A stretch of DNA of 64,000 nucleotides from Imperialibacter sp965651695 (GCA_965651695.1 CBFGTI010000006.1:15046-79045), one strand, 5' to 3'. Numbered from the stretch's first letter, positions 8,502 through 16,647 are shown. Made by a program: numbers and translations. Notes: a model not told the origin generated them from the sequence alone.

Positions 8502-9794
8502 ATGGACAGTAATAAGAAAACCAGAAGGGATTTCCTGAGAAACACCGGAACCCTGGCCGCAGCTACGGCCTTACCATTCTTTAGCCGTGTTTCTGCCTTC
8601 GGGAAACCGTTCGATACCAAAACGCTCAGAGTTGGCCTCATCGGCTGCGGTGGCAGAGGTACCGGTGCTGCCAACCAGGCGCTGGCCGCCGACCCCAATG
8701 TTGTGCTTGTGGCCATGGCCGATCTTTTCGAAGACCGCCTCAATGAATCTCACGACAATCTGATGAAGATTCATCCAACCAAAATGAAGGTTGACAAAAC
8801 AAAAAAATATATTGGCTACGACGGCGCCGACAAAATTATCAATTCCGACGTCGACGTAGTTATTCTTACTACTCCTCCTTACTTCCGTCCGGATCATTTT
8901 GAAAAGGCTGTAAACGCTGGCAAGCACATCTTTTGCGAAAAACCTATGGCAGTCGATGCCCCTGGCGTTCGCCGGGTGCTTGAGTCTATCCGGGTAGCCG
9001 AGCAGAAGAAGCTGTCAGTCGTGTCTGGTTTCTGCTGGCGGTACCACTCGCCCAAGCGTGCTACGTTCCAGAAAGTGCTGGATGGCGCCATTGGCAATGT
9101 GCACACTGTATACAATACCTACAACACCGGTGCACTTTGGCTGCGTGATACCCAACCTGGGTGGTCGCCACTAAAGAAGAAAATGCGTAACTGGCTGTAC
9201 TATAACTGGATCTCCGGCGACCACATCATTGAGCAGGCCATTCACAGCATCGACATGATGTCGTGGGCGCTCGGCGATGTATTGCCGGTAAGCGTAACAG
9301 GCACAGGCGGCCGCCAAAGCCGCACCGAACCCGAGTATGGAAATATTTTCGACCATTTCGCCCTGGTGTACGAGTACGACAACGGTGCCCGTGGCTTCCA
9401 CTTCAGCCGCCAGCAAAAAAACTGCAGCAATAGCTACGCAGTAGAAATGCTGGGCTCTGAAGGAACCGCCATGGTTAACTGTATTCGCAATCGCCACACA
9501 ATCACCGGCAAAGAAAACTGGCGTTTCGACGGAGAAGACAACGACATGTACCAGCAGGAACACGATGAACTGTTCGCCTCAATCAGAAGTGGCAAACCGA
9601 TGAACGATGGTAAATGGATGATGCAGAGCACCATGCTTGGTATAATGGGCCGCATGGCAGCCTACACTGGCCAAACCATCACCTACGAGCAGGCGCTGAA
9701 CTCGCAGGAGAAGCTGGGCCCCGACACGGTCGACGAAAACACCGTTTTTGAAGAGGCGCCGGTTGCCAAACCAGGCATTACCCAGTTTATTTAA
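8502..9794 (+). CDS. Gfo/Idh/MocA-family oxidoreductase with Tat signal
   Basis: 430 residues. The N-terminus TRRDFLRNTG followed by an Ala-rich hydrophobic stretch is a twin-arginine signal, so the enzyme is expected to be exported folded with its cofactor. The NAD(P)-binding Rossmann motif is VGLIGCGGRGTGAA near residue 45, and FCEKPMAVD carries the EKP motif that binds the nicotinamide ring. The C-terminal domain (DHIIEQAIHSIDMMSWALGD) fits the substrate-binding half of this family. These enzymes oxidise or reduce sugars and cyclitols. The gene directly precedes an isomerase-like gene, a pairing frequent in Bacteroidota, with a strong hairpin between them. Substrate unknown. Confidence 0.9.
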   Translation: MDSNKKTRRDFLRNTGTLAAATALPFFSRVSAFGKPFDTKTLRVGLIGCGGRGTGAANQALAADPNVVLVAMADLFEDRLNESHDNLMKIHPTKMKVDKTKKYIGYDGADKIINSDVDVVILTTPPYFRPDHFEKAVNAGKHIFCEKPMAVDAPGVRRVLESIRVAEQKKLSVVSGFCWRYHSPKRATFQKVLDGAIGNVHTVYNTYNTGALWLRDTQPGWSPLKKKMRNWLYYNWISGDHIIEQAIHSIDMMSWALGDVLPVSVTGTGGRQSRTEPEYGNIFDHFALVYEYDNGARGFHFSRQQKNCSNSYAVEMLGSEGTAMVNCIRNRHTITGKENWRFDGEDNDMYQQEHDELFASIRSGKPMNDGKWMMQSTMLGIMGRMAAYTGQTITYEQALNSQEKLGPDTVDENTVFEEAPVAKPGITQFI

Positions 9795-9808
9795 ATTAAC
9801 GATACGAG

Positions 9809-9856
9809 CTTCCGGAGCCGGCAGGGCAACTTTGCTCCTGCCCTCCGGAAGTTTTG
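9809..9856 (+). terminator. Rho-independent terminator-like hairpin
   Basis: CTTCCGGAG at 9809-9817 pairs with CTCCGGAAG at 9843-9851, and GGCAGG at 9820-9825 pairs with CCTGCC at 9837-9842, with a 2-nt bulge. TTTTGCTTT follows. It separates the Gfo/Idh/MocA gene from the isomerase-like gene. Confidence 0.75.
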
Positions 9857-9893
9857 CTTTGTACGCCCCTACGCGGAAACCAACACCCCTATC

Positions 9894-10826
9894 ATGAACA
9901 GAAAAGACTTTTTAAAAAAATCCTCACTGCTGGCTGCTTCGGCTACCGCAATAGGCACAGGCGTTGTCGCTGGCCCAGCCATGGCCTTTTCATTTGATAA
10001 TTCTCCAAAACCCGGAAAGATCGCTATCAAAAAAAGTCTGAAATGGGGGATGGTCGATGAAAAGCTCTCCATCTTAGATAAATTCAAATTATTGAAAGAC
10101 CTTGGCTATCATGGTGTGGAACTGGATAGCCCAAACGACCTCGACAAAAAACAGGTGCTTGAGGCCCGCGACAAAACCGGCCTTGAGATACCCGGTGTGG
10201 TAAATTCCGTGCACTGGAAAAGTCCCCTCTCCCACGCCGATCCAAATGTACGGCAGGCTTGTACCGACTCCATGAAAACAGCCTTGCAGGATTGCAAAGA
10301 CTATGGCGGTACTACCGTGTTGTTGGTTGCCGGCGTGGTAAACGACACCATCGCCTACGACGATGCCTACCGCCGCTCGCAAGATGAAATAAGAAAGATG
10401 ATTCCCTGGGCGCACGAAACAGGCGTTAAAATTGCAATTGAAAATGTATGGAATAACTTCTTGTTAAGTCCGCTGGAAGCCGCCCGCTATGTAGACGAGC
10501 TCAACGACCCGATGGTGGGCTGGTACTTCGATATCGGTAACGTGGTTCGCTACGCATGGCCTGAGCAATGGATAAAAGTACTGAATCGCCGCATCATGAA
10601 GCTCGACGTGAAGGAATACAGCCGTAAAAAGCAAGTGGAGGAAGGAATATGGAAAGGCTTTGAGGTGGAATTACTCGAGGGCGACAATAACTGGCCTGCG
10701 GTAATGAAAGCTCTTAATGACATTGACTACCAGGGCGGCTGGATGAGCGCCGAGGTGAAGGGTGGCGACCGCAAAAGGCTGCAGGAAATTTCGGGGCGTA
10801 TGGACCGGATAATTGCCCTCGGGTAG
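9894..10826 (+). CDS. Sugar phosphate isomerase/epimerase-like TIM-barrel protein, exported
   Basis: 310 residues. The N-terminus NRKDFLKKSS plus a hydrophobic stretch ending PAMAFSF resembles a Tat-type signal but has RK rather than RR, so the export route is uncertain. The body matches the xylose-isomerase-like TIM-barrel family: LGYHGVELDSPND, the IAIENVWNNFLLSP metal-site strand, GWYFDIGNVVRY, KLDVKEYSRK and a late GWMSAEVKGGD. Members bind a divalent metal through Glu, Asp and His side chains and isomerise or epimerise sugars. Pairing with the upstream Gfo/Idh/MocA gene suggests a shared sugar or inositol derivative pathway in the periplasm; the substrate is not known. The gene ends right before the palindromic repeat array. 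Confidence 0.85.
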   Translation: MNRKDFLKKSSLLAASATAIGTGVVAGPAMAFSFDNSPKPGKIAIKKSLKWGMVDEKLSILDKFKLLKDLGYHGVELDSPNDLDKKQVLEARDKTGLEIPGVVNSVHWKSPLSHADPNVRQACTDSMKTALQDCKDYGGTTVLLVAGVVNDTIAYDDAYRRSQDEIRKMIPWAHETGVKIAIENVWNNFLLSPLEAARYVDELNDPMVGWYFDIGNVVRYAWPEQWIKVLNRRIMKLDVKEYSRKKQVEEGIWKGFEVELLEGDNNWPAVMKALNDIDYQGGWMSAEVKGGDRKRLQEISGRMDRIIALG

Positions 10827-10833
10827 TCTGATA

Positions 10834-11200
10834 GTTCAAGCGTCTCGCTTGGACTTAGCATGTTCAAAGCCTCTCGCCTTGCCCCTTCTATCTTCAAGCA
10901 TCTCGCTTGCCGTCATATTATTTAAAAAAACCCTCATGGCTCAAGCCTCTCGCCTGGACCTCTCTATCTTCAAGCATATTGCTTGCCTTCACATTATCTC
11001 CTTAAAAAACTCCAGTACCCTTATGGTTCAAGCGTCTCGCTTGGACCCCTATCCTCAAGCGTCTCGCTTGCCTTCATATTATTTAAAAAAAACCTCATGG
11101 CTCAAGCCTATCGCCTGGACCTCTCTATCTTCAAGCATATTGCTTGCCTTCACATTATCTCCTTAAAAAACTCCAGTACCCTTATGGTTCAAGCGTCTCG
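10834..11200. repeat. Palindromic repeat array, left part
   Basis: About ten imperfect copies of a 15-21 bp palindrome, best form TCAAGCGTCTCGCTTGGA (6-bp stem CAAGCG/CGCTTG, loop TCT). Starts are near 10836, 10863, 10892, 10940, 10969, 11027, 11054, 11101, 11130 and 11188. Variants such as CAAGCCTCTCGCCTGG and CAAGCATATTGCTTG keep the dyad by compensating changes in both arms or nearly so. Copies are spaced 27-29 or 47-58 bp apart, and a higher-order unit of about 161 bp (10940-11100) is repeated from 11101. Spacers are short AT-rich linkers ending CTCATGG or TTATGG. The last copy is cut by the insertion sequence at 11201. Confidence 0.9.
11194..11200. repeat. Target site duplication, left copy (CGTCTCG)
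   Basis: CGTCTCG at 11194-11200 directly precedes the IS end and is repeated at 12807-12813 immediately after it. Removing the IS plus one copy restores an intact GTTCAAGCGTCTCGCTTGGAC palindrome. Confidence 0.85.
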
Positions 11201-12806
11201 TGTCTGTTGCACAACTATCGCTAAGAAGTTGATTGATAGTGATAATTTTCCAGTTGATTTAGGATCGTGATAATTTTCAGCTCAGAAAGCCGTGTTACCG
11301 ATGCTAAGGGCCGGGAATTGAGGGTGTGCATACCTCATCAGTGCGTTATAAAGCTTAGCAAGGCTAATTTCTGCCTGTTTTGCCTGTACTTTGATTTGTT
11401 TAAAGCTGATTAGCTTTTTTAGATTGTAAGCGATTCCGGCCATTAGCAGGCACTTATCGGCATTTGAGAGGCCTCTGGTGTTTAGTCTTTTTACGTTATG
11501 AAAGTTTACCAGAGTCCCTATGACGGGCTCTGCAGTACTCTGTCTAAGATTCCTCATTTTTCTCCCTAACCTTGATTTTATCCTTTCTTCCATTTGTTTA
11601 AACAAGGGCCTTGATAAGGTTTCAGTAATCGTTTTCTGATTACTTTTCCCTATGCAACTGACTCTAATTGGACATTCTTTACAATCTTTTGAACTACTTA
11701 AATATTGTTTGCTTTCAGAATGGTTCTTTTTTAACCCTTTGTAGGACAGATACTTGCCTTGAGAGCACACATACCTGTCATTTTCTTCATCGTATTCGAA
11801 GCCTTCTCGTGTTGACTTATACTGTCCAAAATTAGGGATATACCCAGTGAGGTTCATTTCTTCTAAGGCTTCCAATGCCTCAGTGCTACTATAATTTGTA
11901 TCAGCCAGTACCTCCTCTAATTCCAAGTTTCCTGCTTTGAGATTTTCTCTGGTTTGTTGAACAACCTCTTTTAAGCATTGGCTATCTCTTTTATCTGCGT
12001 TGAAAGCTTGAATGTGGGTAATCACATGGCTGCCGGTATCCACACTTACCTGCCCAAGAAAATTTAACTGGTAGGGCTTTCCTGGTTTGGTGGATATCTT
12101 AGCATCAGGATCTGTGGGACTGTAATGAGTTTTGTTATTTCGGCCCTTCTGTTTACGTTCTACATTCTTTGGCTTGGGAAATTTTACTTCCTTAGATTCC
12201 AATCCCTCTTCATTGCTCTCAAGCTCCTTGCTGTAAGTAGCAACATCGGACAGTATGTCTTTTTCAACTAAACTATCCATTGATGCATTCGCTTTAACCA
12301 ACATACTGTCAATTGCCTGGCGTCTACCCGATAACATTCCCTTCCCAATGCATTGCTTTAGTACTTCCTGAAACAATGAGACGAAAACCTCTTGACCGTA
12401 TAATTGTCTTGTTCTACTCAATGTGCTATGCCATGGAAGGGATTCGTCCAGGTCGTAACCGATAAAAAAAAGAACATCCAGCCTCATCGAAGCCATCTGA
12501 ATTATACGTCTGTCTGATGAGACATTCTCAAGGTATCCCACCAACATTAACTTAAAGAAAACAACAGGATCTATACTGGGCTGTCCTTCTTTACCATAGT
12601 ATAAAGATGTGACCTGGTAAAGAGGCTGGAAATCAACTACTTGCGATATTTTTCTGTAAATGTTATCGGTAGGGACCCGATCGGATAACTGAAAAGAAGT
12701 AAACAACTTTTCCTGATATTTTTTTCTGCCTTGCATTACTCAAAATACCCTTTTTTTCCCGCATTTCCGCATCATTTTAGACATTAATTGAGTTGTGCAA
12801 CAGACA
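11201..12806 (-). mobile_element. Complete IS1182-family insertion sequence
   Basis: 1,606 bp bounded by 16-bp perfect terminal inverted repeats: TGTCTGTTGCACAACT at 11201-11216 and its complement at 12791-12806. A single intact transposase gene on the minus strand fills the element. Target duplication is CGTCTCG on both sides. The target is a palindrome in a repeat array, which fits the known preference of IS1182-type elements for palindromic sites. The TGATAATTTTC direct repeat at about 11239 and 11269 lies between the left end and the gene. Base composition is more AT-rich than neighbouring genes. Nothing looks decayed, so it may be active. Confidence 0.92.
11282..12736 (-). CDS. IS1182-family transposase
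   Basis: 484 residues, complete. The N-terminal DUF772-type region (PSIDPVVFFKLMLVGYLE and SLPWHSTLSRTR) is followed by a DDE catalytic domain. Likely catalytic residues are Asp143 in AIDSMLVKANAS, Asp279 in VLADTNYSS and Glu403 in AEPVIGTLVNFH. A Cys cluster (CSQGKY, CKECPIRVSC) between the second Asp and Glu is the zinc-finger-like insertion usual in this family. It catalyses cut-and-paste movement of the element that contains it. No frameshift or internal stop is seen. Confidence 0.95.
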   Translation of the reverse strand: MQGRKKYQEKLFTSFQLSDRVPTDNIYRKISQVVDFQPLYQVTSLYYGKEGQPSIDPVVFFKLMLVGYLENVSSDRRIIQMASMRLDVLFFIGYDLDESLPWHSTLSRTRQLYGQEVFVSLFQEVLKQCIGKGMLSGRRQAIDSMLVKANASMDSLVEKDILSDVATYSKELESNEEGLESKEVKFPKPKNVERKQKGRNNKTHYSPTDPDAKISTKPGKPYQLNFLGQVSVDTGSHVITHIQAFNADKRDSQCLKEVVQQTRENLKAGNLELEEVLADTNYSSTEALEALEEMNLTGYIPNFGQYKSTREGFEYDEENDRYVCSQGKYLSYKGLKKNHSESKQYLSSSKDCKECPIRVSCIGKSNQKTITETLSRPLFKQMEERIKSRLGRKMRNLRQSTAEPVIGTLVNFHNVKRLNTRGLSNADKCLLMAGIAYNLKKLISFKQIKVQAKQAEISLAKLYNALMRYAHPQFPALSIGNTAF

Positions 12807-13090
12807 CGTCTCGCTTGGACTTAGGATAGTTCAAAGCGTCTCGCCCGGCTGGAAAACCGGACCATGTGCATCCAACCTCATGGTTCAAGCCTCTCGCCTG
12901 GCCCCTTCTATCCTCAAGCGTCTCGCTTGCCTTCATATTATTTAAAAAAACCTCATGGCTCAAGCCTCTCGCCTGGCCCCTTCTATCCTCAAGCGTCTCG
13001 CTTGCCTTCACATTATCTCCTTAAAAAACTCCAGTACCCTTATGGTTCAAGCGTCTCGCTTGGACCCCTATCCTCAAGCGTCTCGCTTGC
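12807..13090. repeat. Palindromic repeat array, right part
   Basis: Continuation of the array beyond the IS, with about seven more palindrome copies starting near 12829, 12883, 12913, 12959, 12989, 13046 and 13073. The first 40 bp differ from the left part: a variant TTCAAAGCGTCTCGCCCGG, then a linker TGGAAAACCGGACC that is itself partly dyadic. The array runs up to the stop codon of the YheT-like gene. A 30-bp segment identical to that gene's last codons occurs at 13006-13035, and again in the left part at 10987-11016 and 11148-11177. Open frames crossing the array on both strands reflect the repeats and are not genes. Confidence 0.9.
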
Positions 13091-13092
13091 CT

Positions 13093-14061
13093 TCACATTA
13101 TCTCCTTAAAAAACTCCAGTGCCCGCCACTCAGCCCATGTTTGCGGCTGGTTACTCACAGTAAAACCCACATGACCACCAAGTCGGGGAGTTTCCAGGAA
13201 AAGAAAATCGCTTTCCCTGGCCATTTCGTACGGATAACATTTATCTCCAAGCAGCGGGTCGTTGAGTGCGTTTACCACAAGTGCAGGCCGTTGAAGCATG
13301 GAATAAAACTGATCAGACGTTGCTTTGATATAAAAATCCTCGCGGCTGCTAAAACCGTGGAGCGGTGCTGTAAAGCGCTCGTCGAACTCATCAAAATCTT
13401 TAATTTTTTCAAGCCCGCTGGCATCAACCACACCGGGGTGCGCAACCGACTTCAGCTTTACCTTCGCCTTCAGCTTACCAAGAAACCTGTTTTTATAAAA
13501 TTCATTTTCGCGCCGGGTCAGCTGTACTGCAGAGTCCCACAAGTTGCAGGGCACAGAAAACGTGGCGGCCCCGATCACCTCATCCGGTACCAGCTCTCCT
13601 CTTTCACCGAGGTACTTCAGACTTTTGCTGCCTCCCATCGAGAAGCCAATTAGCCCAACCTTGGTGTAGTTACCAACAGCAAGGCTGTGCTCAATTACCG
13701 CCGACAAGTCTTCGGTAGCCCCGTGATGGTACATGCGGGGCAGCCGGTTCATCTCTCCGCTGCAGCTCCGGCAATTCCACGCCAGCACATCCCAGCCGTT
13801 AGCCGAAAAGTATTTTGCCATGCCCCTCACATACGGGCGGTTACTACTCCCTTCCAGTCCATGGGTAATTATCGCCAGCTTGTCATTACCTCCACTCACC
13901 CAATCGAGATCGAGAAAGTCTCCGTCGGGCAATTCCAGCCGCTCCCGCTCCATCACCACGCCCACCACCTTCCGGAAAGCCGAAGGCACTATGGTTTCGA
14001 GATGAGCTGAAAAAAGAAGAGCGGGTCGCCGTTTGTAACTACTTTCTAAAATTAGCGGCAT
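13093..14061 (-). CDS. YheT/ABHD1-type alpha/beta hydrolase
   Basis: 322 residues. The fold markers are THGLEGSSNRPYVRGMAKYF (oxyanion-hole strand), nucleophile elbow GFSMGGS with Ser141, Asp268 in NALNDPLLG and His297 in LGGHVGF, giving a complete catalytic triad. The NWNCRSCSGE-like segment (AWNCRSCSGEMNRLP) and overall length match the UPF0017/YheT group of esterases, related to eukaryotic ABHD1/3 proteins; substrates are mostly unknown. The final codons FFKEIM and stop lie in a 30-bp sequence that recurs three times in the adjacent repeat array, so the array either captured the gene end or supplied it. Confidence 0.9.
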   Translation of the reverse strand: MPLILESSYKRRPALLFSAHLETIVPSAFRKVVGVVMERERLELPDGDFLDLDWVSGGNDKLAIITHGLEGSSNRPYVRGMAKYFSANGWDVLAWNCRSCSGEMNRLPRMYHHGATEDLSAVIEHSLAVGNYTKVGLIGFSMGGSKSLKYLGERGELVPDEVIGAATFSVPCNLWDSAVQLTRRENEFYKNRFLGKLKAKVKLKSVAHPGVVDASGLEKIKDFDEFDERFTAPLHGFSSREDFYIKATSDQFYSMLQRPALVVNALNDPLLGDKCYPYEMARESDFLFLETPRLGGHVGFTVSNQPQTWAEWRALEFFKEIM

Positions 14062-14180
14062 TGAATTAATTGATCTAAATCGATTGCGGCTTAAAAATAC
14101 GCGAAGAGGTTTTTATAAAAGGGCGTCATTGCATATTTTTCAAAGATTTTTCAGTACAGAAAACAAAACAACCCCCTTTC

Positions 14181-15134
14181 ATGAAAGATATTGCCATCGG
14201 CATAGATATTGGCGGTACCAATACAAAGTTTGGATTTGTAGACAGAGAAGGAGAAACTTTATTTCAAAAGTCAATACCTACCCGGGCGCAAGGTGATGTA
14301 AACGATTTTTTCAAAGATCTTCAGGAAAGTATAACCACGGCTATCAAATCTTTCCCGGATGTGCGGGTTAAAGGAGTCGGCATAGGCGCACCAAACGCCA
14401 ACTATTACAAAAAAACCATAGAGCATGCTCCCAACATCCGATGGGGCACCGTGGTTCCGTTTGGCGAAATCTTTCAAAAATATTTTACCTACCCCATGGT
14501 AATGACCAACGATGCCAACGCGGCTGCCATTGGCGAAATGGTGTATGGTGCTGCCAAAGGCATGAAGGATTTTATCGTAATTACCCTCGGTACAGGTTTG
14601 GGAAGTGGGATAGTGGTAAATGGGCAGTTGGTGTATGGCCACGACGGTTTCGCTGGCGAGCTGGGGCATGTGCTCGTAAACCCTAACGGCCGCTACTGTG
14701 GCTGCGGCCGGAGGGGCTGCCTCGAGACTTACGTTTCAGCTACCGGCATCAAGCGTACGGTGTACAAGCTGCTGGCCGACTACACCGATAAGAGCGAACT
14801 GCGGCAGATCTCTTACGACGACCTAACTGCCGAGTTTATTACCCAAGCTGCCATGCGCAAAGATCCCATTGCCATTGCCGCATTTGAATACACCGGCCGC
14901 ATTTTAGGTATTAAGCTGGCCGACACAATGGTGCATACAAGCCCTGAAGCCATCTTTCTATTTGGCGGGTTAGTATTGGCGGGCGACTACATCTTCAAGC
15001 CTACGCACGACCATATGGAAAAAAATATGTTTCCGGTCTTTAGAAATAAACTCAAACTGCTGCCTTCGGGCTTGATGGACAAAAATGCCGCAGTACTTGG
15101 TGCAGCGGCGTTGGTTTGGAAAGAATTTGAATAG
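14181..15134 (+). CDS. ROK-family sugar kinase (glucokinase-like)
   Basis: 317 residues. The ATP-binding IDIGGTNTKFGFVD is at the N-terminus. NDANAAAIGE carries the catalytic Asp, followed by TLGTGLGSGIVVNG and GFAGELGHVLVNP. The zinc-binding ROK signature CGCGRRGCLETY follows. These enzymes phosphorylate free glucose or related sugars with ATP. No DNA-binding domain is present, so it is a kinase rather than a ROK repressor. Glucokinase is the most likely role given the alpha-glucan genes elsewhere in the window, but N-acetylmannosamine or fructose kinase is possible. It is transcribed divergently from the YheT-like gene and ends with a clear terminator. Confidence 0.88.
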   Translation: MKDIAIGIDIGGTNTKFGFVDREGETLFQKSIPTRAQGDVNDFFKDLQESITTAIKSFPDVRVKGVGIGAPNANYYKKTIEHAPNIRWGTVVPFGEIFQKYFTYPMVMTNDANAAAIGEMVYGAAKGMKDFIVITLGTGLGSGIVVNGQLVYGHDGFAGELGHVLVNPNGRYCGCGRRGCLETYVSATGIKRTVYKLLADYTDKSELRQISYDDLTAEFITQAAMRKDPIAIAAFEYTGRILGIKLADTMVHTSPEAIFLFGGLVLAGDYIFKPTHDHMEKNMFPVFRNKLKLLPSGLMDKNAAVLGAAALVWKEFE

Positions 15135-15207
15135 TCGGCCGGCGAAGCCAGTACGACTAACAAAAAGATATTAGCCCACTTATGGTGAGAAGAATCCTTA
15201 CATACGG

Positions 15208-15239
15208 CAAAAGGCTGAATTTTTTTCAGCCTTTTTGTT
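15208..15239 (+). terminator. Rho-independent terminator after ROK kinase
   Basis: AAAAGGCTGAA pairs with TTCAGCCTTTT around a T-rich loop and runs into a T tract. It lies about 75 bp after the kinase stop and before the deoxynucleoside kinase. Confidence 0.8.
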
Positions 15240-15287
15240 TTTCTGCAGCTCATAAGCGAATTACCTTCGGGCCCTCTCATTGAAGAA

Positions 15288-15929
15288 ATGACAAAGCCAA
15301 TGCACATAGCAGTTTCGGGAAATATCGGGGCAGGCAAAACCACCCTCGCAAGCAAGCTTGCAAAGCACTACAAGTGGACACTCCTGCTGGAAGACGTAGA
15401 TGAGAATCCGTACCTGAAAGACTTTTATTCAGACATGTCGCGATGGGCCTTCCACGTCCAAATCCACTTTTTAAACAGCCGCTTTAAGCAGGTAAACGAG
15501 GTAAGGAGGAACACGACGACCACCATTCAGGATCGTACGATATACGAGGATGCTTACATTTTCGCAAAAAGCCTTTTTCATTCGGGACATTTTACCGAAA
15601 GAGATTATGCCAGCTACCTAAACCTGTTTGAGATAATGATGGACTATGTGCAGCCGCCCGACCTGCTCATTTACCTGAAAGCCGACATCGGCAAATTGGT
15701 GGCACAGATCGAGAAAAGGGGCAGATCGTATGAAAATGCAATTCGTATCGACTATTTGAAAACGCTCAATCAGCACTACGAAGACTGGATCAAATCCTAC
15801 ACCATGGGGAAATTGCTGGTTATCGACGTCAACCCGCTCGACTTCGTTGCCAGGGTGGAAGACTTTGCCTACGTGGTGAACAAGATTGATCTTGAGTTGC
15901 ACGGATTATTCAGCAGCGGGGGCAGGTAA
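15288..15929 (+). CDS. Deoxynucleoside kinase family protein
   Basis: 213 residues, starting at ATG 15288 with P-loop SGNIGAGKTT at residues 10-19. The ENPY and DMSRWAFHVQIHFL segments bind the nucleoside base. QDRTIYEDAYIFA contains the DR(S/T) motif with catalytic residues. LIYLKAD precedes the LID region with KRGRSYENAIRIDYL. These match the dNK/dCK/dGK family, which phosphorylates deoxynucleosides for salvage; many Bacteroidota carry such a gene. Which deoxynucleoside is preferred cannot be read from the sequence. The 3' end overlaps the convergent hypothetical gene by 24 bp. Confidence 0.9.
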   Translation: MTKPMHIAVSGNIGAGKTTLASKLAKHYKWTLLLEDVDENPYLKDFYSDMSRWAFHVQIHFLNSRFKQVNEVRRNTTTTIQDRTIYEDAYIFAKSLFHSGHFTERDYASYLNLFEIMMDYVQPPDLLIYLKADIGKLVAQIEKRGRSYENAIRIDYLKTLNQHYEDWIKSYTMGKLLVIDVNPLDFVARVEDFAYVVNKIDLELHGLFSSGGR

Positions 15930-16574
15930 GTTGAGACGGCGGCGAAGATACTTTGCTACCGCCTGGTATTGCTCACTTCCCGGCGCTTTCAGCAGGTCGC
16001 CAAACCCAATCAGTTTTCCATTTACCATCAGCTGATCGTAGAGGGAAAAGTAAACCGGCGAAAAACCCTCGGCAATAGCCAATACATCCCTCGCGAGCTC
16101 CTTAAAGGCTGCCAATTTCCAGCCGGCACTTCCATTGCCAAAAAAATCTCCAGGTTCTGAGGATTTGCCAAAGTGCCTTTCGGCCGCCAGCGACGACCAC
16201 ACACCGTCTCTTATTCCGGCTTTCAGACAATTATGCTCAAATTGCCTGCAATACCTCAGGTGAGTGTCCGCGGAAAAGCCCGAAATGCCGGCATAAAACG
16301 GCAGCCGCAAAAGCGCCGCCTTGTATCGGTTGTAGGAGAGCTCCGCAAAGCCAAAAAGCAGCTGCCTTTCAACTATCAACGGGTAATTTAACGTGCTGAT
16401 AGATGCAATCTCACTCTGCTTTAAACCTCCCAGCGTATCGTAAGCATCAAAAATCTGCTCTCTTGCAGCTCTCTTGAGTGAAGGTAGCCTCAACGACGGC
16501 TCCCGGTCAGATTCGTATTTTATACCCTCCCGCTCCAGCACACCTGCCAACTGCCGCACAACAAAGTTCTCCAT
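15906..16574 (-). CDS. Conserved-looking hypothetical protein
   Basis: 222 residues with no signal peptide or membrane segment. I do not recognise a family. The sequence has an N-terminal VVRQLAGVLEREGIKYESDREPS segment, a central helical region rich in aromatic and charged residues (FGFAELSYNRYKAALLRLPFY), a Cys pair (YCRQFEHNC) and a C-terminal VAKYLRRRLNLP. Composition and codon use look like a real soluble protein. It is convergent with, and overlaps, the deoxynucleoside kinase gene. It may be co-transcribed with the lipoprotein gene upstream (17436-16648), separated by 73 bp. Confidence 0.65.
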   Translation of the reverse strand: MENFVVRQLAGVLEREGIKYESDREPSLRLPSLKRAAREQIFDAYDTLGGLKQSEIASISTLNYPLIVERQLLFGFAELSYNRYKAALLRLPFYAGISGFSADTHLRYCRQFEHNCLKAGIRDGVWSSLAAERHFGKSSEPGDFFGNGSAGWKLAAFKELARDVLAIAEGFSPVYFSLYDQLMVNGKLIGFGDLLKAPGSEQYQAVAKYLRRRLNLPAPAAE

Positions 16575-16647
16575 ACGGGCAAAAAGAAAAAAAATGCGCC
16601 TATTCGCAAAACCAAGCCTTAGAAATCGTCTACTCCATCACCAGCAG

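Noticed and set aside
10813..11270. Plus-strand open frames of 117 and 95 residues with QASRLD repeats
   Set aside because: They lie in the palindromic repeat array, their sequence is simply the repeat translated, and they overlap the isomerase end or run into the IS.
10834..13090. Possible CRISPR array
   Set aside because: The repeats vary in sequence, spacers are not unique sequences of constant length but related linkers, and no cas genes are present.
12784..13653. Minus- and plus-strand open frames across the right repeat array, one reaching into the YheT-like gene
   Set aside because: They follow the repeat pattern or are antisense to the well-supported hydrolase gene.
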